NCBI GenBank assembly: GCA_040222855.1
Contig: JAVKCD010000025.1
Span: forward strand, 124,001-188,000
Direction of reading: 5' to 3'
Length of the DNA stretch: 64,000 nucleotides
Source: Phycisphaeraceae bacterium
Lineage (GTDB): Bacteria > Planctomycetota > Phycisphaerae > Phycisphaerales > Phycisphaeraceae
Both the position numbers and the translations under genes were made by a program. The notes under the pieces were generated by a model. It ran no database searches. It was not told the DNA's origin and worked only from the letters and a program-made list of their open reading frames with translations. Below, piece by piece: positions 17,843 to 29,321 of this stretch (positions within the stretch are counted from its first letter, which is position 1; every line of letters begins with the position of its first letter).

Positions 17843-20800
17843 ATGACCCTCTGGCACGCTCTTCATGGATGGGTGGCGGTCACGGCACTCTGGGCAACCC
17901 TCGCCCTCGGCCAGGCAACCGCCGTCTATCCACCCGAAGACCACGACGCCGAAGACCTCATCGCTCAAACCCTCGATGAAGCCGACCGCGGAGCCTGGGA
18001 AACCGCCGCCCGCCTGGTCCACCGCATCGTCATCAACCACCCCGATGGCCTCGTCAGAATCGACGACGGCCGCTACCAACGCGCCCCCGAAGTCGTCTGG
18101 TCAGGCGTCGGCGCCCAACCCGAACTCCGACTCGCCTACCAGAGCCTCTTCTCCCAGCAGGCCCGCCGCGAGTTGCAAAACCTCCGCGTCCTCCCCGAAA
18201 GCGTCGCCCAACTCATCCAGATCACCGACCGCTACCGCGCCACCCCCGCCGGCATCGACGCAGGACTCCTCCTCGTCGCCCTCCACCTCGAAGCCGCACG
18301 ACTCGGCCCCGCCGCCCTCGTCCTCGACCGCCTCGACCGCGATGCCCGCCGACCCGAACAGCACCAACGTATCCTGGCCCTCCGCGACATCCTCAACACA
18401 CTCCGCCAGGCACAACCAGAACCAAAACGCACCCAGCACCTCGCCTCCGGATCCGTCGTGCTCGGACCACCACCCGAAACTCTCGGCCGCGCAGAATCCG
18501 CCTCACTCTGGACCGTCCCCTGGCGCGAACTCGTCGATGAACAAACCAACACCATCTTCGACCCCCGCCAGGTCGGACAACGTGGCTTCGCTATCAACCG
18601 AATGAACCAGACCGCCTTCCCCCAGCCGCTTCTCACCGGCGGACAGGTCCTGGTCAACACCGGCGGAGCCCTCGTCGCTCTCGATCGCTTCTCCGGCGGA
18701 GTCCTCTGGCGACACGATCTCGACCCACCCGATGACACCTCACAACAACTCGCCAGAATGCACGCCATCATGGTCCTCTCCGAGTCCCGTGGCGTCGCCA
18801 CCGACGGAACCAGAGCATTCGCCATCGTCGGCGTCGGTCGCCAGGCCTCACGCATCGGACAACGCGGCAACTCCCGCTCCAACAACAACGCCAGCCGACT
18901 CCTCGCCGTCGATCTCCAACAAGGCCGCCCACTCTGGGAGCAACACCCCGATTCCCTCGCCGACAACACCCACGACTGGCACTTCGTCGGCACCCCCGTC
19001 ACACGACAGGGCTTCCTCTACGCCGTACTCCAACGCATCCAGGGACGCTCACTCGCCGAAACCAACGTCGCATGCTTCGCCGCCGACACCGGCGAACTCC
19101 TCTGGCGCACCAGCGTCGGCACCGTCGCCGTAAGCCAGCCCGTCGCCTCACCCGGCGCGCCCCAACTCGCCATGGACCCCCTCGCCGAACGACTCGTCCT
19201 CATCGACCCCGCTGGACTCATCGTCGCACTCCATCCCACCGATGGCGGGATCGCCTGGGCACTCGACCTCCTCGAAGCAACGCAAGAACAAACCAACCCC
19301 ACCCCCAACCCTCGCCAACGATTCCCCGCTTTCCTGCCCGGCTTCAATCCCCAGGCCACCTGGCTCAACGCCGGACTCATCGTGCAAGCTAGCGGACTCG
19401 CCCAGGCCGTCCTGCTCTCGCCAACCGATGGCCGGACCCTCCGCATCATCAAGGACATCGATCCGACCGCCCACTGGGCACCCAATCCCCAAGGCGGTGC
19501 CCTTGTCCTCAACGATCCCGTCACCGTCCTCAGCGAAAACGCCGAGATCATCGAGCGTTGGCCCTTAGCTGCCGATCGCCCACAACCACAGGACCAACAC
19601 CAAGGCCTGTGGTTTATTCGCGGATCAGGTCTCTGGTGGCTCGACCCCACCGCCGGCCGATCCGTCCTCTGGACCGATGCCACCCCCTCGTTCCGACTCG
19701 CCGCTAACGATGAGCAGTTGATCATCGCCCGCCCCCAGGGAATCTCCGCCTTCATGGCATGGCCCGTCGCACGCGATCGCCTCGCCCAGGCCGTTGAACA
19801 AGACCCCAATGACCCCGAGTCCGGCATCCGGCTCGCCGAGGTCGCCGCCGGCCAGAACGACGCTCAGACCCTCGTCCGCGGACTCGCCGCCGCTGCCACC
19901 TCTCTCGACGCCTGGCACGACCAGGCCAACCCCGCTGACATCCACCGACTCACCACCCGACTCTTCTCCCTCGCCCAACGGCCCGCCGCTCAGCAGCCCC
20001 GCGCCGCTCAAACACTCCTCGATCTCCTCGCCGAGCTCACCGCCACACCCGCCCAGCAAAGCATGGCCACCCTCCTCACCGCACGCGCCCACCAACGCGC
20101 TGAAGAACCACTCGCCGCCGTCGACAGCTACCAGCAACTCCTCCTCACACAAGAACTCGCCTCCGCCTCCCTCCCATGGCTGCCTGGTGAACCCCTGGCC
20201 GCACAGATCGCCGCCCACGAACTCCGAGCCCTCGTCCAAGACCAACAGACCGAAGCCGACGCTCCGGGCGGCATGGCAGGCGGCCTCGGAGGCGGGGTTA
20301 GCGGCGGGGGGGTCTATGACGAATACGATGAACGCGCCCTCGTCGAACTCCAGGCCGCCAGAGACCGCGATGACCCCCGAGCCCTCGCACGAATCGTCGA
20401 ACGCTACCCCGCCTCCCGATGGTCCCGCGTCGCCCTCGAACTCGCCGGACAGCTCAGCCTCAGGCTTAACCAGCCCCTCGAAGCCACCCTCCACCTCCGC
20501 AGGGCCTACCGTCTCGCCGAAAACGATGAACAGGCCACCGCCGCCGTCCGCGAACTCCTCGAAGCCTACCGCCTCCTCGGACTCCCCGAGCAACGCCGAA
20601 GCTGGGTCCGCCGACTCGAACGCGACCACCCAGGAACCTCCGTCGTCCTCCTCGATGACCCCAACGATCTCATCACGGCCCGCCCTCGCTCCGCCGTGAA
20701 CTGGACCGGCCTCCCCAATCGCGCCTGGACCACACCCACCACCAGCATCACCCCTGACCCCGCCTCCTCCACCGTTGTCACCCTCAAGCACAACCAGCTC

Positions 20801-22096
20801 GAACTGTGGCGGCAACCCGACAACGCCACCGCGCCCAAACGACTCCACCGCGAGAACTACCAGGTCGGTCCCATCGTCGCGATCGCCGACAAACGCTCCG
20901 TCCTCGTCACCGAAGCCGCCACCTGGACCATCACCTGCTTCGACGCCATCACAGGACAACAGCTCTGGCGGCGCGAACCACCCACAGCCCAGGCCGACAA
21001 CACGACCGCCAACCGAGGCGTCATCAACCTCCTCGAAGGCGACCGCAGAATGCTCAACGCCCAGGTCCTACTCCAGGCTCAGGCACGCAACGCCATCCGC
21101 CCCCTGGGCGTCCAGACCCTTCTTGTCCGCGACCTCACCGACTTCCGCGTCATCGTCAGCGACCAACGCGGCCGCATCATCGCCCTCGACCGCGCCAACG
21201 GCACCACCTCATGGACCCACGCCATCAACCTCGGTGCCCTCCAAACCCTCAAAGCCAACGAATGGGTCGTCGCCATGGTCGGGCAGCAACCCTCTGAAGA
21301 AGGCCAACTACGCTCCAGAATCGTCCTCCTCGACACCCTCACCGGCGAACCCATGGTCCCCATGCTCGAACCCGACGAAATCGTCGTCGATCTCGCCCTA
21401 TCCGACGTCGACGTCATGGCCACCATCGAAGGCACCACCCTCGTCGTACGCCGGGTCGAGGACGCCCAGCCACTCTGGCAAATCAACCACGAAAACACCT
21501 CCTTCCAACGACCCCTCTGGATCGACGGCCGCTTCCTCGCCGTCCAGGACAACCGCGCCCAACTCCACGTCTACGACGCCCTCACAGGACAACAACTCCT
21601 CAAACTCCCCACCATCCTCCGCCCCAACACCTCAGCCACACCCATCACCGCCGTCGGCGACAAAGCAATCGTCCGATGGAACGACCGACTCCTCGCCATC
21701 AACGCCCAGGGCAAGACGCTCTGGGAAGCCGCGCCGCTCGCCAACGACTACCGCTACCAGGCTCACTGGCTCACCACCGACCGCGTCCTCACCTGGCTAC
21801 AACCCGTCCAGCCAGCCGTCATCCCACCACAACCCGCCTGGGCCGAGTACGACCTCGATACCGGCCGACTTCTCCGACAACAGACGCTCCCCGCCAACTG
21901 GAGGCAGGCCGACCTCGACCAAAGCGGGCCCACCGCCCGCGGCTTCGTCCTCAACCTCCGCAACCTCGGCACCGCCTTCTTCGCCACGCCTCCAACCCTC
22001 GCGCCACCCACCGCACCCGTCGGATTCGAGAACCTCCGCCAGGGACGAACCACCTCACCCCCACCACGCCCCCTCCCCATCACACGTCCACGCTGA
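17843..22096 (+). CDS. Large exported PQQ-like beta-propeller protein with helical repeat region
   Basis: A 1417-residue protein with an N-terminal signal-like segment ([18 protein letters not shown]). A helical, TPR-like region spans about residues 30-190. A first PQQ-like propeller follows at about 250-620 (repeat cores [39 protein letters not shown]). A long helical region covers about 630-960, interrupted by a glycine-rich linker ([15 protein letters not shown]). A second propeller lies at about 990-1390 ([39 protein letters not shown]). These folds usually act as scaffolds or dehydrogenases; no quinone-binding site could be confirmed, so a structural role is more likely. Function unknown. 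glyA follows 67 bp downstream. Confidence 0.72.
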   Translation: MTLWHALHGWVAVTALWATLALGQATAVYPPEDHDAEDLIAQTLDEADRGAWETAARLVHRIVINHPDGLVRIDDGRYQRAPEVVWSGVGAQPELRLAYQSLFSQQARRELQNLRVLPESVAQLIQITDRYRATPAGIDAGLLLVALHLEAARLGPAALVLDRLDRDARRPEQHQRILALRDILNTLRQAQPEPKRTQHLASGSVVLGPPPETLGRAESASLWTVPWRELVDEQTNTIFDPRQVGQRGFAINRMNQTAFPQPLLTGGQVLVNTGGALVALDRFSGGVLWRHDLDPPDDTSQQLARMHAIMVLSESRGVATDGTRAFAIVGVGRQASRIGQRGNSRSNNNASRLLAVDLQQGRPLWEQHPDSLADNTHDWHFVGTPVTRQGFLYAVLQRIQGRSLAETNVACFAADTGELLWRTSVGTVAVSQPVASPGAPQLAMDPLAERLVLIDPAGLIVALHPTDGGIAWALDLLEATQEQTNPTPNPRQRFPAFLPGFNPQATWLNAGLIVQASGLAQAVLLSPTDGRTLRIIKDIDPTAHWAPNPQGGALVLNDPVTVLSENAEIIERWPLAADRPQPQDQHQGLWFIRGSGLWWLDPTAGRSVLWTDATPSFRLAANDEQLIIARPQGISAFMAWPVARDRLAQAVEQDPNDPESGIRLAEVAAGQNDAQTLVRGLAAAATSLDAWHDQANPADIHRLTTRLFSLAQRPAAQQPRAAQTLLDLLAELTATPAQQSMATLLTARAHQRAEEPLAAVDSYQQLLLTQELASASLPWLPGEPLAAQIAAHELRALVQDQQTEADAPGGMAGGLGGGVSGGGVYDEYDERALVELQAARDRDDPRALARIVERYPASRWSRVALELAGQLSLRLNQPLEATLHLRRAYRLAENDEQATAAVRELLEAYRLLGLPEQRRSWVRRLERDHPGTSVVLLDDPNDLITARPRSAVNWTGLPNRAWTTPTTSITPDPASSTVVTLKHNQLELWRQPDNATAPKRLHRENYQVGPIVAIADKRSVLVTEAATWTITCFDAITGQQLWRREPPTAQADNTTANRGVINLLEGDRRMLNAQVLLQAQARNAIRPLGVQTLLVRDLTDFRVIVSDQRGRIIALDRANGTTSWTHAINLGALQTLKANEWVVAMVGQQPSEEGQLRSRIVLLDTLTGEPMVPMLEPDEIVVDLALSDVDVMATIEGTTLVVRRVEDAQPLWQINHENTSFQRPLWIDGRFLAVQDNRAQLHVYDALTGQQLLKLPTILRPNTSATPITAVGDKAIVRWNDRLLAINAQGKTLWEAAPLANDYRYQAHWLTTDRVLTWLQPVQPAVIPPQPAWAEYDLDTGRLLRQQTLPANWRQADLDQSGPTARGFVLNLRNLGTAFFATPPTLAPPTAPVGFENLRQGRTTSPPPRPLPITRPR

Positions 22097-22109
22097 ACCC
22101 GCCCAACCT

Positions 22110-22138
22110 TTGCCGCTCCATCCTCGGGCGCATAGGAT
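22110..22138 (+). promoter_or_regulatory. Promoter candidate for glyA
   Basis: TTGCCG at 22110-22115 and TAGGAT at 22133-22138 are separated by 17 bp. The predicted RNA start near 22145 lies upstream of the GGAG-GTG start but downstream of the alternative ATG at 22137, which supports the GTG. Confidence 0.45.
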
Positions 22139-22163
22139 GAACCATCACCCAGTGGAGACAGCC

Positions 22164-23447
22164 GTGACACAGACCACCTCCGAACCAGTCCTTAACCAGC
22201 CCATGTCCATCCTCCAGGACCAGGACCACGATGCCTACCGCATCATCGCGGCCGAGGTCCAGCGGCAGGAAAACACCCTCGAACTCATCGCCTCCGAGAA
22301 CCACGCCTCGCCCGCTGTTATGGCCGCCATGGGCTCAGTTCTCACCAACAAATACGCCGAGGGATACCCCGGAGCACGCTACTACGGCGGGTGCCAGTAC
22401 CACGACCAGATCGAAGACCTCGCCCGCAACCGCGCCAAAGAACTCTTCGGCTGCAAGTTCGCCAACGTCCAGCCCCACTCCGGTGCCAACGCCAACATCG
22501 CCGCCTTCATGGCCGTCCTCAAGCCCGGCGAAACAGTCCTGTCCCTCCCCATCGACTCCGGCGGCCACCTCTCTCACGGACTCAAGGTCAACTTCTCCGG
22601 GCACTTCTACAACATCGTCGACTACCGCCTCGACCCCGAAACCGAACTCATCGACTACGACCACGTCCGCAGCCAGGCCCTCGAACACAAACCCAAACTC
22701 ATCATCTGCGGATACTCCGCCTATCCACGCACCATCGACTTCAAAAAGTTCCGCGACATCGCCGACGAAGTCGGTGCCACCCTCCTCGCCGACATCTCCC
22801 ACATCTCCGGCCTCGTCGCCGCAGGCATCCACCCCTCGCCCTTCCCGCACGCCCACATGGTCAGCACCACCACCCACAAAACCCTCCGCGGGCCCCGCGG
22901 CGGACTCCTCCTGACCAACGATGAAGAGCTGGCGAAAAAACTCGACCGCCGCATCTTCCCCGGCTCCCAAGGCGGGCCCCTCATGCACGTCATCGCCGCC
23001 AAGGCCGTCGCCTTCGGCGAAGCCCTCCGACCCTCCTTCAAGGCCTACGCCAAACAGGTCGTCGCCAACGCCCAGGCACTCGCCGATGAGCTCGACTCCC
23101 TCGGCTACCGACTCGTCTCAGGCGGAACCGACAACCACCTCATGCTCGTCGACCTACGGCCCAAAGCCGATGACCTCACCGGAGCCGACGCCGAAAAATG
23201 GCTCGAAGCCGCCGCCATCATCTCCAACAAAAACGGCATCCCCAATGACCCCCGACCCCCCAAGGTTACCTCCGGACTCCGACTCGGAGCCCCCGCCCTC
23301 ACCACCCGCGGCTTCAAGGAAGACCAGATGCGCCAGGTCGGCCAGTGGATCGACAAGGTCCTCACCGCCAAAGGCGATGAGCAGGTGGCCCGCGAAGTCA
23401 GAGAACAAATCGTCGACCTGTGCGCACAGTTCCCCATGCCTCACTGA
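22164..23447 (+). CDS. glyA: Serine hydroxymethyltransferase
   Basis: A 427-residue PLP enzyme that interconverts serine and glycine and loads one-carbon units onto tetrahydrofolate. [32 protein letters not shown] is intact in the N-terminal part. The PLP lysine is Lys239 in [29 protein letters not shown] marks the C-terminal domain. The start is uncertain: GTG at 22164 has GGAG 6 nt upstream and fits the predicted promoter; in-frame ATGs at 22137 and 22203 are alternatives. The open frame extends far upstream through the neighbouring gene, but that part is not real. It ends 3 bp from the convergent ispE. Confidence 0.95.
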   Translation: MTQTTSEPVLNQPMSILQDQDHDAYRIIAAEVQRQENTLELIASENHASPAVMAAMGSVLTNKYAEGYPGARYYGGCQYHDQIEDLARNRAKELFGCKFANVQPHSGANANIAAFMAVLKPGETVLSLPIDSGGHLSHGLKVNFSGHFYNIVDYRLDPETELIDYDHVRSQALEHKPKLIICGYSAYPRTIDFKKFRDIADEVGATLLADISHISGLVAAGIHPSPFPHAHMVSTTTHKTLRGPRGGLLLTNDEELAKKLDRRIFPGSQGGPLMHVIAAKAVAFGEALRPSFKAYAKQVVANAQALADELDSLGYRLVSGGTDNHLMLVDLRPKADDLTGADAEKWLEAAAIISNKNGIPNDPRPPKVTSGLRLGAPALTTRGFKEDQMRQVGQWIDKVLTAKGDEQVAREVREQIVDLCAQFPMPH

Positions 23448-23450
23448 CGT

Positions 23451-24374
23451 TTAACCACGTTTGATTGACGAGCAAGGCACGCTGGCGACCCCAAACCGCT
23501 CAGAAACGCGCTTTGACAGCCCGTTCGCATCAGCCTCATCCGACGCGACCAGAAACAGCGTGCTCCCCGAACCCGTGATGTGAACCGGCGTTTCAAGCTC
23601 ATCAGCCAGCTTTTTTCGCAGATTCCCCAGCCGAGGCTCCGCCGCACACGCTGGCGCCGCCAGATCGTTAAACGGATCGTGCGCACTGACCAAACCGCCC
23701 GCCGCCAACGTCAACACCCGATCCAGATCCACCTCATGCGGCCCCGGCTGATCGTCAAAAGCCTTGTAAACACCAGCAGTTGCGCAACCAAAACCAGGCC
23801 AGATCAGCACCAGCCAAACCACCTCACGATGCGGAGCACCACTCAACTGCTCCCCATACCCCGTCCCGATCGCCGACGTCTCGCCACTGTGCGCACCCAC
23901 AAAAAATGCCACATCCGCACCAAGACCCGCCGCAATCGACTTGAGCACACCGTCCGGCAGACCCAAACCAAACAACCGATTCACCCCCACCAACACCCCC
24001 GCCGCATCGCTCGAACCACCCCCCAGCCCACCCCCAGCCGGAACCCGCTTGCTCAGCACCATCTCCACCCCCAACGTCCGCTTTGCATGAGCTTCTAAAG
24101 CCTCCAGCGCCCGCCAGCTCAGGTCCTTCTCCACCGGCCAGTCCACCCGGTGCGTGCCCAGCGCATCCTCAGCAAACGCAACGCTCAAAGAAGAAGGTTC
24201 CCCGGTCCGCGTCAGCGTCAGCGTGTCCGCCAGACTCACCGCCACCATCCACGTCGCCACCGGGTGATAGCCCCGATCATCCCGCGCGCCCACCGACAGC
24301 GCGAGATTCACCTTCGCCGGGCAAGCCAGGCGAAGCGTCGAGCCCTCGGATGTTGAGGGCGAAGCCTGAATCAT
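23451..24374 (-). CDS. ispE: 4-diphosphocytidyl-2-C-methyl-D-erythritol kinase
   Basis: A 307-residue GHMP-family kinase that phosphorylates CDP-methylerythritol in the MEP isoprenoid pathway. CPAKVNLALSVGARDDRGYHPVATWM near residue 19 is the IspE substrate region, and PAGGGLGGGSSDAAGVL near residue 111 is the GHMP ATP-binding loop. Length is normal. The gene begins 6 bp after the tetR stop, so it is probably cotranscribed with that regulator. This is an odd partnership, since IspE is essential housekeeping and no other MEP gene is nearby. Confidence 0.93.
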   Translation of the reverse strand: MIQASPSTSEGSTLRLACPAKVNLALSVGARDDRGYHPVATWMVAVSLADTLTLTRTGEPSSLSVAFAEDALGTHRVDWPVEKDLSWRALEALEAHAKRTLGVEMVLSKRVPAGGGLGGGSSDAAGVLVGVNRLFGLGLPDGVLKSIAAGLGADVAFFVGAHSGETSAIGTGYGEQLSGAPHREVVWLVLIWPGFGCATAGVYKAFDDQPGPHEVDLDRVLTLAAGGLVSAHDPFNDLAAPACAAEPRLGNLRKKLADELETPVHITGSGSTLFLVASDEADANGLSKRVSERFGVASVPCSSIKRG

Positions 24375-24380
24375 CAGTCG

Positions 24381-25052
24381 TTATCCAGCTTGGGCTTCAG
24401 CCGATCGGCCAGCGCGATGCAGCATCCCGGCGGGGCGGTCTCCCTCGCCCAGCACGGCCATCGCACGGTCCACAAGCTGCTGCGTCGGCAGACCGATCAT
24501 CAGCCCGCCATGCACCACGCACCACGCCGCGTCGAGCTTCTCCGCCGACGCCCCGGTCTGCATCGACCACGCCGCCAGTAGCTTCTCGATCATCCCAGGC
24601 AGCGCCCGCGTCGCTTCCTTGTCGCTCAGGCTCGCCAGCCAGAACATCAGCCGGTACTGCTCCGGCTCCGCGCTGGCGACCTCGATGTAACGCTCCAGCG
24701 ACCGCGCCGCGGGAACTCCATCCTCGATCAGCTCCAGCACCGGGTCGAACCGCCGCTGCGTCACCTCCGCCAGCAGGTCCCGCTTGTCCTTGAAGTACCG
24801 GTAGATCGATCCCACCGCGCAACCGAGCTGCGAGGCGATCTTGCGGATCGTCGTTCCGTCGTACCCCAGGTCATTGAGACAGACCTGCGTGGCTTCGAGG
24901 ATCTGATCACGGCTCAGCGGGGCCCGGGAGCGTGGCTTGGCGGTCTGCTCCTGTGCATTGCCCTCGGCGTGATTGTTGTGAGTGACTTTCTCTACTGGGT
25001 TTACGACAACCGGTCGCTCCGGCAGAGGCCAGGTTTTAGTGATGCTACTCAT
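24381..25052 (-). CDS. TetR/AcrR-family transcriptional regulator
   Basis: A 223-residue DNA-binding regulator. The TetR helix-turn-helix is TTIRKIASQLGCAVGSIYRYFKDK at about residues 67-90. The C-terminal half is the variable ligand-binding dimerisation domain, here with no recognisable ligand class. About 45 polar, probably disordered residues precede the DNA-binding domain, longer than usual for TetR proteins. GGAGG 8 nt before the ATG at 25052 fixes the start; upstream in-frame starts lack such a site. Targets are unknown. Self-regulation and control of the cotranscribed ispE are the simplest guesses. Confidence 0.88.
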   Translation of the reverse strand: MSSITKTWPLPERPVVVNPVEKVTHNNHAEGNAQEQTAKPRSRAPLSRDQILEATQVCLNDLGYDGTTIRKIASQLGCAVGSIYRYFKDKRDLLAEVTQRRFDPVLELIEDGVPAARSLERYIEVASAEPEQYRLMFWLASLSDKEATRALPGMIEKLLAAWSMQTGASAEKLDAAWCVVHGGLMIGLPTQQLVDRAMAVLGEGDRPAGMLHRAGRSAEAQAG

Positions 25053-25079
25053 GTTGTTCACCTCCATGCGAACCCCTCT

Positions 25080-25108
25080 AGTCTGGTCCTCAACGCGGTC
25101 TGTGTCAA
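25080..25108 (-). promoter_or_regulatory. Promoter candidate for tetR-ispE
   Basis: A consensus -35 TTGACA on the minus strand at 25108-25103. With a 17-bp spacer the -10 would be CAGACT (25085-25080), a weak match. It lies about 30 bp before the tetR start. Confidence 0.35.
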
Positions 25109-25305
25109 CCACCAAGGAACGCAAAAAATGGGGTGAAGAGGGTTGATCGTTCGTCCATCGCCCGATAACAGGCGTCCGGGAGGCCAGCATACGGCAGCCA
25201 CGGCCTTGTCGCTAGAGCCTTTGTGGAGAACCTGGTTCGTCCCCGGTTTCTCCACGGCCTACTGCGGGTGTATTGCGTGGCGAGATTCCGGCCGATCTCC
25301 TGCGC

Positions 25306-26997
<1,692 letters not shown>

Positions 26998-27114
26998 CCT
27001 TCGGTCTCCTTTACGGGGGGATCGAGATGATAGGAGATTGTGAGACTTTCAGGTTGTGAAGTAGCCTCACACAGCACGCCTTGGGCGTGCAATGTGCCAC
27101 CCCTCTTGTTGTCC

Positions 27115-27795
27115 TTAGCCGACGGGTCGTCGGGTGGGGTTGAGGACGATGTTGTCGTGGCCGGGAACGATGGCGTCGGCGATCTCGATGGCTTCGGTGA
27201 GGCTTTCTTTGGCTTGTTCGATGTCGAAGGCGTTGCGTTGGACGCGGCCGTTTTCGAGGTGCTCGACGGAGCCGACGGCGTCGCCAGCGATCAGGACGGA
27301 GAAGCCAGAAAGGGGCAGGAGCAGCCCCGCAGTGCCCGGTGTGTAGCCGGGGAGGGGGAAGAGATCGACCTGCGGGGCGAGCTGGTCGGGAGCGGGCTCG
27401 AAGCGTTTGAGCAGGGCGATCTCCTTGCGGAGCGTCTCCTCGTGCTGGGGGTCATCGGTGTCCTGGAACTGCTGGACGAGGTGGGCCCCGATAGCTTCGC
27501 GTTCGGCTTCGGAGATAAGCCAGCGGGCGTTGGGGAAGCCGAGGAGCCCCCAGCGGTGGGCGGGTCGGAAGCAGGTGAGGAAGACATCGGAGATGTCATT
27601 GGGTGTCAGGCCGGAGCGTTCGCCTAATCGTGCGATGAGAACCTCGGGCGGGAGGCCGGGATCGACGAGGATGGTGCGTTTATCCGAGCGGATCAGGGTG
27701 CAGGTGGCGTGGGGCGTCCGCGCGGGGCCCTGATGGTCCCAGAGGTCGTTGACGGAGAGAGCGCCGATGCTGATGACGCGGTAGTCGAGGGGCAT
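27115..27795 (-). CDS. Metallo-beta-lactamase-fold protein with degenerate metal site
   Basis: A 226-residue protein with the MBL fold order: TILVDPGLPP near residue 41, VFLTCFRPAHRWG at 71-83, LPGYTPGTAG at 148-157, LIAGDAV at 168-174 and VPGHDN at 210-215. In active enzymes the second segment is THxHxDH; here it reads TCFRPAH, so the first two His and the Asp are Cys75, Arg77 and Ala79, and only His80 remains. The next ligand, normally His in PGHTPG, is Tyr151. Asp172 and His213 are kept. It probably does not bind a normal binuclear zinc site. It follows a secreted-protein gene and coaD in the same direction. Confidence 0.8.
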   Translation of the reverse strand: MPLDYRVISIGALSVNDLWDHQGPARTPHATCTLIRSDKRTILVDPGLPPEVLIARLGERSGLTPNDISDVFLTCFRPAHRWGLLGFPNARWLISEAEREAIGAHLVQQFQDTDDPQHEETLRKEIALLKRFEPAPDQLAPQVDLFPLPGYTPGTAGLLLPLSGFSVLIAGDAVGSVEHLENGRVQRNAFDIEQAKESLTEAIEIADAIVPGHDNIVLNPTRRPVG

Positions 27796-27798
27796 GGG

Positions 27799-28494
27799 TT
27801 ACTGGTTGATGGGGGGTGATGGGGGGACGACGATGCGGACAACGGACGCTTGGATGCGCTGCTTCAGCACCTCGAGTTCCAGTTCATGGCGGTAGATTTC
27901 GCTTCTGAGCTGGGTGCGGAACTTGGGGAGCGGTCCCTCGATCTGTGCCGTGACGGCCTGACTGAGCAGGTTGCCTTCTTCATCGGGGGCAAGCTCATCG
28001 AGATGCCTGCGTGTGGCTTCAATTCTGGCTTGAAGCAGGATCTGCTCCAGTGCGAGTTCGCTTCTGTGGCGTTCATCGAGCACTTCGGTGAGTGTGTGAA
28101 TCAAGGCTTCGGCGACGTTATCGACGTCCTGGCTGTAGTCTTCGTTCTCGGTCCAGACTTCGAGGCGGATCATGTTTGTGATGTGGCGAGACGTTATCGA
28201 TTCGTCATAGACAAGCCGTCGAGCAGTGATGAAGCCGTCGATGGCGTCGGCGATTCTCGCCGGATCGTTGGCCAGCGATCGTCCTAGTGCCGTGTTTCGG
28301 AGTCTTGGCGCGGCCTTGGCGGCGAGTGAGACGTCCTGGAGCAGAGCGGCTGCCGTGACTGTATCGAGGGTTTTGTCGGTGGCGTTGATCTCGATGATGG
28401 CAACGGACTCCCAGCGTCCGTCCTGAGCGAATACAGGGATGGCGGTGATGAGGTGCATGGCGAGTAAGCAGGTAATCAAGGAGAGGCGGGTCAT
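27799..28494 (-). CDS. Exported protein of unknown function
   Basis: A 231-residue protein with a clear signal peptide (MTRLSLITCLLAMHLITAIPVFAQDG). The mature part is helical and charged, with a possible coiled coil near the C terminus (EIYRHELELEVLKQRIQAS) and a proline-rich end. I recognise no family. The start is the ATG at 28494, with GAGGAG 7 nt upstream; an in-frame ATG 10 codons earlier overlaps the coaD stop and lacks such a site. It sits between coaD and the MBL-fold gene with very short gaps, so the three form a likely operon. Confidence 0.72.
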   Translation of the reverse strand: MTRLSLITCLLAMHLITAIPVFAQDGRWESVAIIEINATDKTLDTVTAAALLQDVSLAAKAAPRLRNTALGRSLANDPARIADAIDGFITARRLVYDESITSRHITNMIRLEVWTENEDYSQDVDNVAEALIHTLTEVLDERHRSELALEQILLQARIEATRRHLDELAPDEEGNLLSQAVTAQIEGPLPKFRTQLRSEIYRHELELEVLKQRIQASVVRIVVPPSPPINQ

Positions 28495-28520
28495 GATTAG
28501 TCTCCTCAGAAAGCGGTTTG

Positions 28521-29066
28521 TCATTCCTTGAAGTGATCGACGTGGTGCCAGGGGAGGGTTCCGCCGAAATGCTGTTTCTTTTGCTTGAGGCGTTCGAGGA
28601 CGAGGGGAGGGAGGAGTCGGTTGAGCTGGTCGATCTCTCCACCAGCGGCGATCTGTTTGATGAGGGTGGAGCTGGTGAAGGCGAAGGCCTCGCCGGACAT
28701 GATGAAGACGGTTTCGATGTCGGTGAGGGCGCGGTTGGTGAGGGCGAGTTGGAACTCGAAGTTGAGATCGGTGACGTTGCGGAGGCCGCGGACCATGGCG
28801 GTGGCTTTGATGGAGCGGGCGTAGTCGACGGTGAGCCCGTGGAACTGGTCGACTTCGGCGTTGGGGAGGTCGGCGACGAGTTCGGTGATGATCTCGACGC
28901 GTTCGTCCATGGTGAAGATTTCGGCTTTGGCGGGGTTGCGGCCGACGGCGATGACGAGGCGGTCAAAGAGGGGGCAGGCGCGGCGGATGATGTCGAGGTG
29001 CCCATTGGTGATCGGGTCGAAGGTGCCGGGGAAGAGGGCGAGTTTGAGTTGGCTGGTGGCGGCCAT
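28521..29066 (-). CDS. coaD: Pantetheine-phosphate adenylyltransferase
   Basis: A 181-residue nucleotidyltransferase that makes dephospho-CoA from ATP and 4'-phosphopantetheine, the penultimate step of CoA synthesis. ALFPGTFDPITNGHLDII at residues 10-27 holds the TxGH-type nucleotidyl-transfer motif, and the central MVRGLRNVTDLNFEFQLA and SSTLIKQIAAGG segments are conserved. Slightly longer at the C terminus than the usual 160 residues. The ATG has no Shine-Dalgarno; TAAACT lies 7 nt upstream, suggesting a leaderless mRNA. Confidence 0.95.
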   Translation of the reverse strand: MAATSQLKLALFPGTFDPITNGHLDIIRRACPLFDRLVIAVGRNPAKAEIFTMDERVEIITELVADLPNAEVDQFHGLTVDYARSIKATAMVRGLRNVTDLNFEFQLALTNRALTDIETVFIMSGEAFAFTSSTLIKQIAAGGEIDQLNRLLPPLVLERLKQKKQHFGGTLPWHHVDHFKE

Positions 29067-29073
29067 AAGCTTG

Positions 29074-29079
29074 AGTTTA
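29074..29079 (-). promoter_or_regulatory. -10-like box of leaderless coaD
   Basis: TAAACT ends 7 nt before the coaD ATG; no Shine-Dalgarno and no clear -35. Confidence 0.4.
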
Positions 29080-29109
29080 TGGGATCGTGGAGCGGGTTGC
29101 CGGTGTGGT

Positions 29110-29115
29110 TATGAT
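29110..29115 (+). promoter_or_regulatory. -10 box of tRNA-Leu(UAG)
   Basis: TATGAT, five of six matches to the -10 consensus, ends 10 bp before the mature tRNA 5' end. Confidence 0.45.
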
Positions 29116-29125
29116 GTGGGCCGCC

Positions 29126-29210
29126 GCGGGTGTGGCGAAACTGGCAGACGCGCGAGATTTAGGTTCTCGTGGGCTAATACCCCGTGCAGGTTCGAGTCCT
29201 GTCACCCGCA
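29126..29210 (+). tRNA. tRNA-Leu, anticodon UAG
   Basis: An 85-nt class II tRNA. The acceptor stem pairs 29126-29132 with 29203-29209, with discriminator A. The anticodon stem CGAGA/TCTCG encloses the loop TTTAGGT, giving anticodon UAG (reads CUA and other CUN codons). A long variable arm is present, and the T arm contains GGTTCGAGTCC. CCA is not encoded. Confidence 0.95.
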
Positions 29211-29321
29211 TTGAGATTGGATCGAATCGAGGTGCAGGAATACCTGCACGCTGAGGCTGGTGGTGTATTCTTGGGGTGGCGGTGCGGGGCGTCTTGTGAA
29301 GCAGGGAGAGATGTGCTGGTT

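Noticed and set aside
20775-22163. N-terminal extension of the glyA frame
   Set aside because: Low-complexity Pro/Ser/Thr-rich translation overlapping the PQQ-propeller gene in another frame; conserved serine hydroxymethyltransferase sequence begins only after 22164.
26998-27114. Possible branched-chain leader peptide before ilvD
   Set aside because: A GTG-started frame has a few Leu, Val and Ile codons but no run of them, and the only clear hairpin (27074-27090) has no T tract. It does not meet the standard set by the aroF leader.
29184-29321. Upstream extension of the FG-GAP gene into the tRNA
   Set aside because: Overlaps tRNA-Leu(UAG) and places the signal peptide internally; the ATG at 29322 (or GTG at 29313) starts a normal signal peptide.
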